A stretch of DNA of 64,000 nucleotides from contig CM061106.1 in the NCBI GenBank assembly GCA_030770545.1, positions 13,214,501-13,278,500 on the forward strand, given 5' to 3'. Positions 1-11,289 of this stretch are shown here, one piece after another (the first letter of the stretch is position 1; every line of letters begins with the position of its first letter). The notes under the pieces were generated by a model. That model searched no databases. It worked only from the letters and a program-made list of their open reading frames with translations, and was not told the DNA's origin. Origin of the DNA: Macropodus opercularis (Eukaryota; Chordata; Actinopteri; Anabantiformes; Osphronemidae). Position numbers and translations under genes: made by a program.

Positions 1-340
1 CAATTTAAAACTGTGTATTTTAGTGAGTGTATTTCTCCGTCCACTTGTCCAGTGTGTAGAGATACTTACAACAGTGATGTCTCTGTCCTGAAACGATCCA
101 GCAGCCAGTTGGTGGAGACATGTAACATGTAAGTGGTGTGAAAGTAAATTCTCTTTCACCTTAACTTAAATTTGGAGTGGATTCAGAACCTGACCAGTTC
201 TCTCCAGTTTGCTGGACTCTGGACCTGCCAGAGCAGAGTCCATTTCACATCAGGACGCTTCACTGTCTCCTGAATAACGTCCAGAACAGCTTTAGGGTTT
301 CATTTCCAGATCAACAGACGCCACGAGGGCGAGGGTCTAC

Positions 341-839
341 CTGCTGAAAGGTGATCATGCATCACTTCCACTGCTCCAACATTATCGGCCTTCTCTCTCA
401 TCTGCTTGCTCTCCATCAGCACATGCTTGATCTGATTGGTCTGCACTGACACCAGATGCTCCACCAGCTCGCTGTGATTGGCTGAGATCACAGCAAAAAA
501 GAAATTCACCAGCTATGGATGGTCAGAGTGGGATCATCCAGTGACAAGGCTGTAAGCGTAAGCCTGAGTCCATCTCAAGATGTAAACCAAACACCGACAG
601 GGTCTTCCACCATGCAACTAGACTTAAACTAAATGCTGCAGCAACTGATCCTGGGACAGTGTGGTTGTCCGTTCTACGTGCAGAGGTGTAGCTCAGCTGA
701 CTGATGACATCAGGGAGGTCCACCTGCTGCAGCTGGAGCTTTCTGTCCATGTTGGCTCTGGCTGAGTTCAGATGACTGATGAACTGGTTCACTGAGGACA
801 GGAAGGACTGGACGCGTCCTCCTGTGCAGGACCCCACGT
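341..839 (-). CDS. Unrecognised coiled-coil-like gene, two internal exons (partial)
   Basis: Two minus-strand exons fit together. Exon 678-839 has an AG acceptor after a pyrimidine-rich stretch and a GT donor (GTAGAA). Exon 341-481 has the acceptor TGATCTCAG and donor GTAGAC. Both start and end in phase 1, so the frame continues across the join. The product is mostly helical and charged, with stretches such as SVNQFISHLNSARANMDRK and HVLMESKQMREKADNVGAVE, which suggests a coiled coil. A further candidate exon lies at about 210-293 (minus) and encodes VLDVIQETVKRPDVKW, but its acceptor is weak. The gene would run off the left edge of the window. I do not recognise the family. The downstream promoter-like segment at 1.0-1.85 kb may hold its 5' end, though no start codon was found there. 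Confidence 0.45.
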
Positions 840-1036
840 CTGGACAGAGAACAAAGGCAGAGCTAACAAACAGCCACATCAGCTCACAAGCAAATGCAGC
901 AGAGACAAACTAGTCTGACAAATTCACATGATCTGAATTCACACATGTGCTCTGAGAGAGTGTGGCAGGTGCAGAGGTTCACTCACTGCAGATAAACCAA
1001 TTTAATGAAACTGCATATGTTCCTTATCAGAAAACA

Positions 1037-1840
1037 CTGGTCAACGCTGCCCCTAGAAGAACAAGAGTGTTACTGGTGATCATCTCAATCATGTTGATTA
1101 AGCATAACAGGAATAGAAATATTTAAAAATGTCTCCACACAGAAATAAAAAGTAAACCTGTCGATTAAGATCTATTAAATAAACCCAGCTTCATTAACTC
1201 ATTCATAAACTATCATATGTGAGAACAAAACAGAATCCAACCTTTCTGTTAGTCAGATAATACTTGTGCATTTAAATAAGCTCTCGTCATCCACTCAGCT
1301 CCCATAACAGAATACATGACATGCACCAAAGCTGTCTGTGCTGTTAACCACAGTTAAGACATGATGTGATTATTATTAGTTGTTACGTGTCCAAAGTTGT
1401 TTACAAAATTATCTGACACTTACTGGTTTATTCCACATAAACGCGAGGCTCCATAGTTGTGCATGTGTTACATGAATTTAAGCTGCATAAGCTATTAACA
1501 AACGTTAGCATTAGCGTTAGCGAACCGTTAGCATTAGCATTTCAAACCTCTAGCCATGTTACAAATTACATTTAAACAGCACGAACTAAGAGCCAATACA
1601 TAGAAGTAAACGTGTATTTAGCATTGAGTCCTGGTCCAGTCGAAATGGAACCAGTTCAAAACAGCCCAGTCTCCAGTTTCTAGCTCCACTACAGGACCTA
1701 CCAGCCACCGTCACTGCTCTGAGTCTGAGGACAGCAGGTCACTGATGAGGCAGGACGGAAGCTGTGACCTGTGACCTTTGGGATCAACAAGGAGTCATGG
1801 GATCACATCTATTGTGTCATCAAAACACTTGGATACGTGT
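1037..1840. repeat. Segment A: promoter-like block duplicated at 48.3-49.3 kb
   Basis: This block recurs in the same orientation at about 48285-49288, with small indels. It includes clusters of GTTAGC/GCTAGC-type motifs around 1505-1545, which I associate with teleost promoters, and a shared run from 1610 to 1838. No coding exon was found. It probably holds the 5' region of one or both flanking genes, the minus-strand exons at 341-839 and the plus-strand exon at 2363. The homology stops abruptly near 1839, where the second copy instead joins an inverted copy of segment B. Confidence 0.6.
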
Positions 1841-1914
1841 ACATTTATATTATTCAACACTAATATTTAATATTCTCTTTTATTTGTGATCAAATACTGA
1901 TGAAACCTTTTCTG

Positions 1915-2075
1915 AACCTCCTCAGGGCCTCTTCACTAAGCTCAACCCATCACCGGTCGAGGCAGACGACTGCCCACCCTGAGTCTGGTTCTGCTGGAGG
2001 TTTCCTCTCCGCTGTGGCCCAGTGCTTGCTCAGGGACGGGTTGCTGCACTACACAGCGCAGACACATTTGTTTGT
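1915..2075. repeat. Teleost dispersed repeat fragment
   Basis: A stretch containing ACCGGTCGAGGCAGACGA and CAGAACCAGACTC-like sequence (reverse sense) matches a repeat I recall as very common in fish genomes. An inverted relative lies at about 47830-47955. I do not assign a family name. Confidence 0.5.
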
Positions 2076-2362
2076 TTCTGCTCTCATCATAACCAGTTGG
2101 CTGAGTGTGTTGTGTGCAGTTCACTGTCAGGCTGTGACATGATGATCAGGGTGGTGTCCCAGAAATCACTGAGCTGAACCCTGAACTCTGAGGAGGAAAG
2201 TTGATGAGTCATCAGTGGGTCTCAGATTTACCACCATGTTAATCCAGTGGCTTCAGAAATGATCATGTGTGGCATCATTACACATTTAGTTTCATTTCAG
2301 GTTTGTATAAATTCAGCAGTGACTCTCCTCAACCCCATCTTCTCTCCCTCTCTCTGACACAG

Positions 2363-2656
2363 ACGTACCAGGACCAGCACAGCAGCAAAGAGGAGGAGGA
2401 TGACATCACCAGCGCTGAGTCAGAGAGCGATGAAGACGAGGAGGGCGGGAGCCTGAAGAGCAGCAGGGGGCCAGCAGACAGCAGCAGCTGGAGTGGGATG
2501 ACTCCACCCTCACTGACTGAAACACTCACCAACATACGCTCATCACCAGCTCAGATCCTCATACTCACTGCTTCACACAGGTTTTCCTGTTGTTATCTTA
2601 GTGGTGCTACTCAGCGTAATGAGCTCATCACCAGATTGTTGGTTTGTACTGTTTAG
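2363..2656 (+). CDS. Acidic C-terminal exon of an unrecognised gene (partial)
   Basis: A pyrimidine tract ending CTCTGACACAG precedes an open frame beginning at 2363 in phase 0 and ending at the stop at 2654-2656. It encodes about 97 residues. The first part is strongly acidic (KEEEDDITSAESESDEDEEGG) and Ser-rich, and the last 35 residues are ordinary. A canonical polyadenylation signal AATAAA at 4244-4249 could close a 3' UTR of about 1.6 kb, which would explain the gene-free stretch that follows. No upstream exon could be fixed. The family is not recognised. A chance ORF remains possible. Confidence 0.35.
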   Translation, partial: TYQDQHSSKEEEDDITSAESESDEDEEGGSLKSSRGPADSSSWSGMTPPSLTETLTNIRSSPAQILILTASHRFSCCYLSGATQRNELITRLLVCTV

Positions 2657-4560
2657 TTTGTATTCGTTATACTTACATTTGCTTTGATCTGAGTGTGGAA
2701 GACAACCCTGCACTTTGTTTTCTCTCACACATGAGGCTTCAGGTGGAGAATATTTTTTTGCTGTGAATATTCTTGCTCAGTGCTTTTAGATAGTTTGGCA
2801 CTAAGCTCACATGTAGCTTTAAGTTTTCCTGGCTTGTAGTCTACTGTACAACAAGATGCCTCCAGTAAATGGATGCATTAATTTTTTTCTTCTTTTCCTG
2901 CATGAGAATATTTGAGAAGTCATACGTGTAGAGAACAATTAGTTTGAACAGATTTTCTAAATCTAAACAAACCCATGTAATTAGTCAGTGTGTTGGTGGA
3001 GGCGTCCTCAACAGGGTCCACTCTCTAAAATGACTCAGTACGTGATGTAGAACATTTGTGTCACGGAGGCTCTAGCATGTTGCTGCATTTCTGCTAAAGC
3101 TGCTCCATCCTGCTTGTAGAAAAATGTCTGCTTCATGCTGAGAAACCTGCTCAGTGGAGGTTTCATGACAGAGAGGCGTCCATTTAGTTGTTCATGTCTT
3201 ATTTGAAGCTTTGCTTTAGAGGCTTGTGGTGGAAATGTAGTGACCAGTGTCTCCTCCTTGCTGACTTGGACTTGGACTGAACGGAGGCCAGGTCTGAGCT
3301 GGATGAGATGGGAGCAGCTTTTACTGATCATGGTGCAAATAGCAGGACTAACAAAATGCATCTGTGCTATTTTATTTGTGGCTTTTATTAGTTTCATGTT
3401 AGTTTTGTTAGAGCTGGTGGTTGGTTGTTCTTTCAGTTTATTGTAACTCTGGTTTTATTATTAGTGACTAATGTTTTACATAGATGTCATGTGTCCATGT
3501 TGATGTGTAGAGGAAGTAGATTCATGTTGTGTCTTCTATAGATATTGGACTGAGTTAAGCTTTAAATCTGTTCAGTACATAATAGTGAGTTGCTGTGGCA
3601 GCGTAGCTGGACATACTGTTGACCTGCCTGTGTGTATAGTGGAGGGTGTTTCTGAACAGAGTCCTGTTGCCTGAGTTGTTGAGAAATGAGCTTGAGAGCA
3701 GCATGAAAGTCAAAGTGTATGAGGCTGTCAGCTGTAAAATTCTGTCAAATGCTCACTGTCCACGTTTGATCTGCAGCTTAAAGCACAAAACCACGGGTCA
3801 CTGCTGTGTGAACACTCTGACTCTGAAGTCAGTCTCCTCAGTGATGACACCACCTCCAGCTTTTCTGGTTCAGCTCCTGAGTTAAGTGTCTATTGGTTGA
3901 AATGAATGTCAGCCTAACACAGTGTTTCCCAACCTGTTGGAGCCTCAGCACATGTTTTACATTAGAAAACCACAATCAAAAATGCCACAAGAAGCAGATG
4001 TAATGAAAATCTAGTGTCAGTTTATTTGATAGAGGGAAAGAGGTGAGTGCGTATACATGCAAGGAGATATAATCACACTGGGAGAAACATTTCATAGATC
4101 AGATAAATATTTAGTTAATTCTGAGGAGATTAGAATAAGAAAACATGTATAAATAATTATTTCTATATGTACATACAAGTTGAACCTGATGTAGTATAAT
4201 CATGTGTTTATTCAGTTTGTTTGTTGTCCATCCTTGACTGACTAATAAAGTTTACGTGTTTAAGTCTGAGTGAGTTGTGTCTGTTTTTCTGAGCTGCAGT
4301 TCAACCAGAAGGTGAGTAATGAGACCAGATGTGTGTCAGGGTGTTTCCGGCCTAAGGATGACGTCAGTGCTTCTATGTTTCCTACTCGTTGTCCGTCGTT
4401 GTGTGATCCAGAAGCTTTTGTCTCCACTCCGCCACCTAGTGGCGCTTTACCGTCGGTGCTATGACTCCTCTGATCCTTCACTGGCTCCATTTAACTGACG
4501 CTCTCACGCTGCGTGTGTCCATGTGTCCAGGTCTTGTTTTGAATTGAAGTCCTCCATGAC
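2657..4560. other. No further gene seen; possible 3' UTR then intergenic DNA
   Basis: The short ORFs in this stretch lack supporting splice context. The AATAAA at 4244-4249 is the only gene-related signal I would point to. The rest is unremarkable AT-rich sequence. Confidence 0.4.
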
Positions 4561-4575
4561 GTGCGTCACAGAACG

Positions 4576-4598
4576 TGACGTCACATAAAATATAAAAG
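4576..4598 (+). promoter_or_regulatory. CRE palindrome plus TATA box
   Basis: A perfect cAMP-response element, TGACGTCA, lies at 4576-4583, and 7 bases after it the TATA-type sequence TATAAAAG at 4591-4598. Both are oriented towards the proline-rich gene that follows. A transcription start near 4620-4630 would be expected. A CRE this close to a TATA box is typical of CREB/ATF-responsive promoters. This is inferred from motifs only. Confidence 0.6.
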
Positions 4599-4911
4599 CC
4601 GCTGAGGCCTCTGAAACGGGCCCTTTGCATCTGGACCTTTGACCCCTTGCAAAGTCTGTTAATTGCTAACAGCTCACTGCTAATTGCCAGCTTTTGGACA
4701 GAGACCAACATCAATTTTTGGATTAATCTACGCCTGCCGATTATTCTCCCGGCTAACTACAAAGTTTGCTGAAAGAATGTGAAGTGCCAACGTGCTGGGA
4801 ACGTGTTACATGCTGATGCATGAGGTTCAGTTCCTGCGGTGTTGACAGTTAGTGGGTGGTAGGGATGTAAATGTGCTTTTCATGCTTTCCTGCCTCTTGT
4901 CTGTGCAGAAT

Positions 4912-6091
4912 ATGACGTTTGCTCTGTCACATTTCTCCCCAGGTGGCTGGTGGACTCCGCCCCCTGATGAGCGGGAGGGGGACGTGTGGATGGACGACGT
5001 GCTGCAGGCTGGTGGTGGAGCAGCCCATCTCCATCCTCCACCTCAGGGTTTCCGTGCACCACACATTGGAATGGACAGGAGAGAGCAGGCTCCTCCCATT
5101 CCTCCCTTCGCTCCCTTTCACTTTCCTCCTCCTGTCCCTCACCCCTTCATCCCTCCCTTTGCTCCTCCTGTCCCTCACCCCTTCATTCCTCCCTTTGCTC
5201 GTCCTGTCCCTCACCCCTTCATCCCACCCTTTGCTCGTCCTGTCCCTCACCCCTTCGTCCCTCCCTTTGCTCGTCCTGTCCCTCACCCCTTCGTCCCTCC
5301 CTTTGCTCGTCCTGTCCCTCACCCCTTCGTTCCTCCCTTTGTTCGTCCTGTCCCTCACCCCTTCGTCCCTCCCTTTGCTCGTCCTGTCCCTCACCCCTTC
5401 GCCCCTCCCTTTGCTCGTCCTGTCCCTCACCCCTTCGTCCCTCCCTTTGCTCGTCCTGTCCCTCACCCCTTCGTTCCTCCCTTTGTTCGTCCTGTCCCTC
5501 ACCCCTTCGTCCCTCCCTTTGCTCGTCCTGTCCCTCCCCCCTTCGTCCCTCCCTTTGTTCGCCCTGCTCCTATCCCTCGTGTTGTTCCTCCTGCTCCTAT
5601 CCCTCGTGTTGTTCCTGCTGCTCCTATTCCTCGTGTTGTTCGTCCTGCTCCTATTCCTCGTGTTGTTCCTCCTGCTCCTATTTCTCGTGTTGTTCCTCCT
5701 GCTCCTATCCCTCGTCTTGTTCCTATTCCTCCCTTTGTTCCTCCTGACCCTGCTCGGGCTCCAGAACATTTCTTCCGTCCCATTTCCCCCTGTTGCTAAT
5801 GTTGGCTCTCTTTCTGCTTTTAGGGACCTCTACCCTGCAGCTGCCCTGATGGACAGTCCTCCTCCTGAGGAGCTTTCTACCATCGACTTTAACGATGATG
5901 GAGCCAGCACGTTTGGCTCCATTGAAAGCTTCGAGGAGGAGGACGACCATAGGGCTGCGGTCTCTTGTGGGCGCGGTTCCCCCACAAAGAGAAGCAGGGA
6001 AGGAGTTGACGAGGTGGGACCGTCCTCCAAGAGGCAGAGGCGGCCTGACAGCTTGTGGATGTGGAAGACACTGTCGATGTCGAAGGAATAA
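4912..6091 (+). CDS. Proline-rich tandem-repeat protein with acidic, NLS-bearing 3' exon
   Basis: From ATG 4912 a frame runs to a stop at 5797-5799 (295 codons). It starts MTFALSHFSPGGWWTPPP, then has 12 copies of a 12-residue unit like PVPHPFVPPFAR (5131-5562) and 6 copies of a 9-residue unit like PAPIPRVVP (5563-5724). Differences between DNA units are often synonymous in this frame (ATC/ATT, GTC/GTT, CCT/CCA), so this frame is probably the translated one. A second frame stays open through the repeats to the stop at 6089-6091. Its last part, after the good acceptor TTTCTGCTTTTAG at 5811-5823, is acidic (DFNDDGASTFGSIESFEEEDD) and ends with a bipartite nuclear-localisation-like cluster (KRSR...KRQRR). 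The repeat exon probably splices to this exon, but I could not find a donor in the right phase. An alternative acceptor (CTCCCCAG) ends at 4943. An AATAAA follows near 6124. The function is unknown. Confidence 0.5.
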
Positions 6092-6659
6092 GAGCAACAC
6101 AGAGAGATTTGATTAACGATATAAATAAAAGACAACAATTAGCATTTTTACATTTAACTTATTCCGTTAGTGAGTCATGACCTGTTCTGCTTGTTAAAAG
6201 AGACCAAGGTTTTCTAGCAGGAACCACTCAGACGTGTCAGACTTGGCGTCAGGCCCCGTTCAGCAGCGTTAACCTGCTTGTGGATGGTGACTGTGACCCA
6301 CTTAATCTTTCTCATGGTCTGTGTAGATGTAGTACGTGACCCTGAAGTCAACTAAAAAGTGCTTTTCACTGACTCCAGGAAGGCCCTCAGGAAACGGGTG
6401 TATCTGTCCACATGAAAGAATGAATGATTAGTTCATGACACATGGAAAAGCATCATATAGTTGGTGCCTGTGCACATACTTGCCAACAGCAAACACCACC
6501 ACAGCAATGCGTGGCTCCATTTTCTTATAGATGGCGTCAATAACCACAGGATCAAAGGTTCCCTCCCAAACCAGGGGAACATTCCAGTTGGTCACTGGGT
6601 TCACGTCAGTGCGTCTGGGAGAGTAAAGAACGTCCTGAGAGCGTGAGCTTGAACAGTAG

Positions 6660-7260
6660 CAACATCTGAACGTTTCACCTGCTGAAAGGCTGGTTCAGCC
6701 AATAAACAACGTGACGTCTGACAAAGCACAAAGCGACGTCTCAACTAAACAGGAGTTAGATGGAGTCATAAAAACAATAGAACAGAAGAAGCCCAACGCT
6801 TCTATTAAATGTGTTTACAACCTGAAATCACATCGTCTTTAAAGCTTTTCCTCACGTTCCATAAGCTTGATGTTATTATTGCTCAGCTCACCCTTTGTGT
6901 GCGCTTGGCTGATCATACTTTACTCTGGAAAAGAGCAGAGATCACATCAACACAGGTCGTAGTCAAAGGTCCACAAACTAAAACCACTATCCTACAGACA
7001 GCACATGTGACTCTCTGCGGGTCCAGGACCTGCTGTGTGGCAGAGCCAGCATGCGTTTAGACATGATGCTCCAGTTACTGCAGCATCAGTTTGAGCAGAG
7101 CTGGAGTCACTTCTTCCTCTTCCTGTTTCATGTTCATCTGGACGTTATGAAAAGGTCTTTACAGTCTCCTCTCTAATATTATTAGGAAACACATACATTT
7201 TCACTGCTACATTTGTCTATGAAACCAGAGGAAACAAAACAATTAGTCAAACTTCAAACT
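6660..7260. other. Intron-like sequence within the GT6 relic; nothing else seen
   Basis: The sequence between the GT6 exon at 6480-6634 and the LINE fragment has no supported exon. Missing middle exons of the glycosyltransferase may have stood here, but none is recognisable. Confidence 0.3.
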
Positions 7261-7261
7261 T

Positions 7262-7935
7262 GATAAAATGATATCAAATCCTGGATGTCCCATAACTTCC
7301 TACTACTAAACTCAGATAAAACTGAGGTTATTATAGTTGGTGCTAAAAACCACAGAGACTCATTATTGAATCAGATTGTTACTCTGGATGACATAACGTT
7401 AGCTTCAGGTTCTACTGTAGGAACCTTGGTGTCATTTGGACCAAGATCTGTCCTTTACATCATATATTATAAAAATCTCTAGAACTGCCTACTTCCACTT
7501 TAGGAATATTGCTCAAATTAGGAGCATCCTGTCACAGAGTGATGCTGAAAATTTGTTACCTCTAGGCTGGACGACTGTAACTCCCTGCTCTTAGTTTGTC
7601 CCAATAACTCTCTAAAAAGCCTCCAGTTAATTCAAAATGCTGCAGCCAGAGTCTGACTGGACTTAGAAAGAGACATCACATTTCTCCTACATTAGCTTCT
7701 CTGTCCTGTCAAATCTAGGATAGGATTCAAAATTCTTCTCCTCACCTACAAAGCTCTTCATAATAAAGCTCCATCTCATCTTAAAGACCTCATGGCTCCT
7801 GATGCTCCTTCAGATTAAAACGCTCTATGTGAGATTTGTCAGGTTTAGTTGTGTCAAGTTCTTGTAAAGGGCCTTCAGATAACTGCTGTCGTGAACTGGC
7901 CCTATATAAATAAAATAGAAATGAATTGAATAGTG
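7262..7935 (+). mobile_element. L2-like LINE 3' fragment (degenerate reverse transcriptase C-terminus)
   Basis: Broken frames encode pieces typical of the end of fish L2/CR1-type reverse transcriptases: NFLLLNSDKTEVIIVGAKNH, a LDDCNSLLLVCPNNSLKSLQ-like block, IQNAAARV, and FKILLLTYKALHNKAPSHLKDL. It finishes with the ending CTATATAAATAAAATAGAAA and a TGAA-type tail near 7905-7930. Stops and frameshifts interrupt it, and the 5' part of the element is missing. The clade name is from memory and could be wrong at the L2 versus Rex1 level. Confidence 0.7.
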
Positions 7936-8302
7936 TTGTACAGGTGCACATGTCTGGATATTACAAATAAAGGACTCACCCGAAGACGACAACAGCAACC
8001 AGAACTAGAATGTGGATCCTGGAAATGTGGTTTGACATGTCAGGATCGGTCTGAGGCTCTTATCGAAATCAACAGACCTGAGCTTCTCTTAGTCAACTTA
8101 GTCTCTTAGACAACTGTCATTGTCTTGTTGTTGTGACAATGAACCTGACGAGTCAGAGGATCAAAACACTGTGGACACAAAGAAATGAAGGAGAGCTGGT
8201 CAGATCATTAATTCAATAAGGAAGTGAAGTGGAAGAAGCTGCTGTGATGTGGATTTTGGACATTTAAGACGAGAAATGGGACGTTACTCACTGGGAATGA
8301 AG

Positions 8303-10180
8303 CTACAGTGACCAGTGCTCCGATGACGTGTGTGACCTGGTGCTCAACATCTGACAAGTCACGTGAGAAGCACGACAGGTGTGTTTTCTGAGAAACAAGG
8401 CTTCGGCCGAGCCTTGTTTCTCATAATACAGCACACAAGCGTCTCTCTCTCTCAAGGAGCCCGGCTTCACGTAGACGTCGTAGTCGCTGTAGCATAATCG
8501 CAATCTCACAATTGGAATGACCTGAGAACAAACACAACATTTGGTTATGAATTCATAAAACCTGAGTTGACCTCACAGTTGACTGTAACACAAACAAACA
8601 CTTACCATAATCAGCTGTAGGCCCTAAATGGCTGATAGTGGTGACAAGCGAGTAACAAGCTGTCTGGAAAATAGCACAGTTAACAAACAACCATTAGATT
8701 TACACATTCAATAGTCCAGCAAATGTATTTTACCACTTACTTTCTAAGTGTCTCACTATAATCATTGTTATCACGTCATTGTGTAATGAACCGGGCCTTT
8801 ACTGAAGCTCTGCCCTACCTCCAGATGGCTGCTGGAAATCATCAGTTCACGTGACAACTCCATGGGCGTCCTCACTCTCACCATCTTGTTGCCATTGAAC
8901 TCGGTGCGTCTGAGTTCCAGGATCAAGACACTGTGGACCCAAAGAGATGGAGGAGAGGTGGTCAAATCACTCACTCAAAAAGGAAGTCAAGTGGAAGAAG
9001 CTGCTGCGATGAGGTCTCTAGACATTTGGGATGAGAAATAGGATGTTACTCACTTTGGCAGGGTCAACAACGACCACTGCTCCACTGACTCCTCATTTCC
9101 ACAGCTGCACTTGTTTAAGCACTGGAAACACGGGAGAAGAAGCTTTTAGCTGAAACTTTACAATTGATCAAACGCACAAACACATTTGGTTTCTATCTTT
9201 GCTGAGTGTTGGGGCTGAGGCGTACTGTCAGGTAGTCGTCCAGACACTGCTGGACTGACCCTCCTGGACTCCGCGTGGGGTCCAGGAAAAAGCTCTTGCA
9301 GTCGTGGTGAGTCGGTAGCTGCTGCCCACACCTGCACAATAACATGACAGCTCAAAGTTATAATATATCTTATTCATAGGTTCAACTAGTACACGTCCAC
9401 ATCACTATGAGACTATAAAGAGTTGATACCGACTGCAGGTCACGGTGCTCAAGACCTCAACAGAGATGTGAGCAGCGACAGGACATGCGTACGAGAGCCC
9501 AAGAGCGTTGGCTGCTCTCTGCAGATCAAGGGAAACCAACTGCAGCATGTCCAGCACCGACATGACCAACAAAAAGCAGTCCTGCAAAGAAACGGCGTTT
9601 TAGACAGAGGAGTTTTCACAAAAAACATTCTGTACATCACTGTCTGCTCTGTAGCATAAACAAGACGTGCACCAACATTTGGTCCGTCCTTGGCAAAGGT
9701 CGGCTCGTACTGCGCAACCATGTGCTTCAGGGCTTCCAGGACCTCTGTCTTCTCATCGATGTCATTTGAGAAGCCAAGACGGACAAGTTCGCCAAACAAC
9801 CTGGAAAGAGCAGGTGAAGAAATGAGGATGGTCCTCATGCTGACTGGTAACGTTAGTGGACAAACCAACGTCTGTGCTACGCTGCGGACCAGCTGCTGTA
9901 CCTCATGGTGGAGCTGGTGCTGGCAACCTCAACCTGAACACTGAACTCCTCCATGAAAGGCTTCAGCCACAGGAGGAACTGGACGGCAGCGTTCACGAAG
10001 CAGGTATCGCCGAGGTTGGGTAACCTGAAACATGACAAACATCACGTGTCCTTTTCCACAGATGAAGACTCACAATAAACTATAACCTCACGCACAGAAC
10101 ACGCGTGGAGTCATCAGGTGTATGTGACACTCGATGACGTACCCGCGACAAGCCGCTCATATGGGGAGGGAGGCCTGAAG
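8303..10180 (-). pseudogene. USP-family ubiquitin-specific protease, probably inactivated
   Basis: USP enzymes remove ubiquitin using a Cys-His-Asp/Asn triad. Minus-strand exons in order are: 9902-10024, Cys box LPNLGDTCFVNAAVQFL; 9671?-9800, LFGELVRLGFSNDIDEKTEV; 9430-9581, DCFLLVMSVLDMLQ; 9226-9331, CGQQLPTHHDCKSFFLDP and a QQCLDDYLT block; 9054-9123, CLNKCSCGNEESVEQWSLLTL; 8819-8930, VLILELRRTEFNGNKM; 8606-8663, YSLVTTISHLGPTADYG leading to the catalytic His; and 8521 downwards, CYSDYDVYV...ACVLYYEK. Most junctions agree in phase. Two breaks are visible. A 2-base excess (TG) near 9060 spoils the frame before VLILEL. In the last exon the GH motif and YSDYDVY lie in different frames. A small exon near 10147-10178 may precede the Cys box, but its phase does not fit. 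A weak-donor or alternative-splice rescue is possible but unlikely. Confidence 0.75.
8393..8424. repeat. Perfect hairpin inside the last USP exon
   Basis: The stem TGAGAAACAAGGCT / AGCCTTGTTTCTCA, with only a few loop bases, lies within the stretch that follows the VLYYEK motif. It adds an extra palindromic segment to the C-terminus (EKQGS...AEALFL). It may be an insertion footprint or a simple foldback mutation. Confidence 0.6.
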
Positions 10181-10990
10181 GTGGAAGACACAGAGACACA
10201 CACGTTACTCTACTAATGCTACAGCAATGAAGTCATCAATAATAAACAACAACAATATCATGTGGAACATTAAACATACGTGTGCTCTGAAGAGGCCGGT
10301 GCTGCAGCAGGAGACAACTGTGTGGTGTCTGTTCCAAACACAGAAACTCAGTTCAACACAACAAATACATATATAATACACATATTCCAGCTTTAGCCCC
10401 TGGAACTTTGAATCTATGTCCTTGTGGACTCACACCTGGAAAACGTCTCCTATACTGTTTAATGGCAGAACTTAATCAACTGCATTAGGAAAAGTCACTT
10501 TTTACTAATGATTTGCTATTTGAACTACGAGTCTGATAAGATGAAAAGTAAAGCGACAATAAACTTTCTCTCTCTTTGAAAATGTCTAGAGGGAGCGAAA
10601 AACTGCTTTTCTAACACGAGCTTTTTGATAAAATATTAGATATGTATTATTACATTATTATATTAAAAGAATTAGCATAGCACAGTACAACATGTTTGCT
10701 AACGCTAGTCCGGGCTGTACAAATAGCAGAAGCTAACTCGGTCCTTTGCTCTGTTCAGCCGTCAGTTACATAAAATACCGGATTTCACCGTCTTCTCGGT
10801 TCCGGAGCCCAGATGTAACTTTACGAACCGGCACCAAAACGTAAACGGTCCAGACTAAGATGGGGGCGATCTACGCTGGTACCTTTCTGAGCTACGCTAA
10901 TACACAAGCTAGCGCTAGCCACATTAGCCGCTAGCCGTTAGCTGCACTTTGACTCCAGTGTGACACGTGTGATGGTGCGTTCGAGGCCTC
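10170..10990. repeat. Segment B: USP 5' / promoter-like region, inverted copy at 49.4-50.1 kb
   Basis: The segment runs from the CATATGAGCGGCTTGTCG block at 10152-10171 to a promoter-like GCTAGC/GTTAGC cluster at 10905-10945. Its reverse complement lies at about 49395-50115. The second copy stops just beyond the shared CATATGAGCGGCTTGTCG block, so none of the protease exons were copied. Segment B probably holds the promoter and untranslated start of the USP gene. Confidence 0.6.
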
Positions 10991-11289
10991 CTTACTTCCA
11001 GACAAACCGCTGTGGGAGCCGCGAAGATGCTGAAGTCCACCGTCTGCCTGTTGACAATGAGCAGACGCACGATGATTAAGCGTCAAACCATCTTAGACTG
11101 GATATTTGTTTTATATTATTTCATAACACAGAAATATAGATTAACATTTGTAGGAACATACTAAAACGCACAGCTCGTTACATACAACATACAGCATGTT
11201 ACATAAATTAATATGCTCGTGTATAATTTTAACCCCCCATCGTTGTTGGTAGTTTGTAAATTAAAGCAGATGTTAGTAACCAACCCTGG

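Larger units (their letters stand above)
6255..8038 (-). pseudogene. GT6-family glycosyltransferase (ABO/GGTA1-like), broken
   Basis: Family 6 enzymes are type II Golgi membrane proteins that add Gal or GalNAc in alpha-1,3 linkage. The first coding exon (7980-8038) encodes MSNHISRIHILVLVAVVVFG, a short tail plus membrane anchor, ending at a GTGAG donor. Exon 6480-6634 encodes the conserved block around NVPLVWEGTFDPVVIDAIYKKM and IAVVVFAVGK, followed by a GTATGT donor. The next exon starts at 6403 in the matching phase with YTRFLRAFLESV. It then loses frame by one base before KHFLVDFRVTYYIYTDHEKD and meets a stop. The DxD-containing catalytic part that should follow is not seen. An L2-like LINE fragment sits in the intron. 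The family call rests on recognising WEGTF and the FLxxFLESxxKHF...YYxxTD pattern. I consider it a dead copy. Confidence 0.7.

Noticed and set aside
4927..5769. 280-codon antisense frame (Arg/Asn/Asp-rich) across the proline repeat
   Set aside because: Mirror of a 36-bp and 27-bp repeat. No promoter or splice context on that strand, and synonymous changes favour the plus strand.
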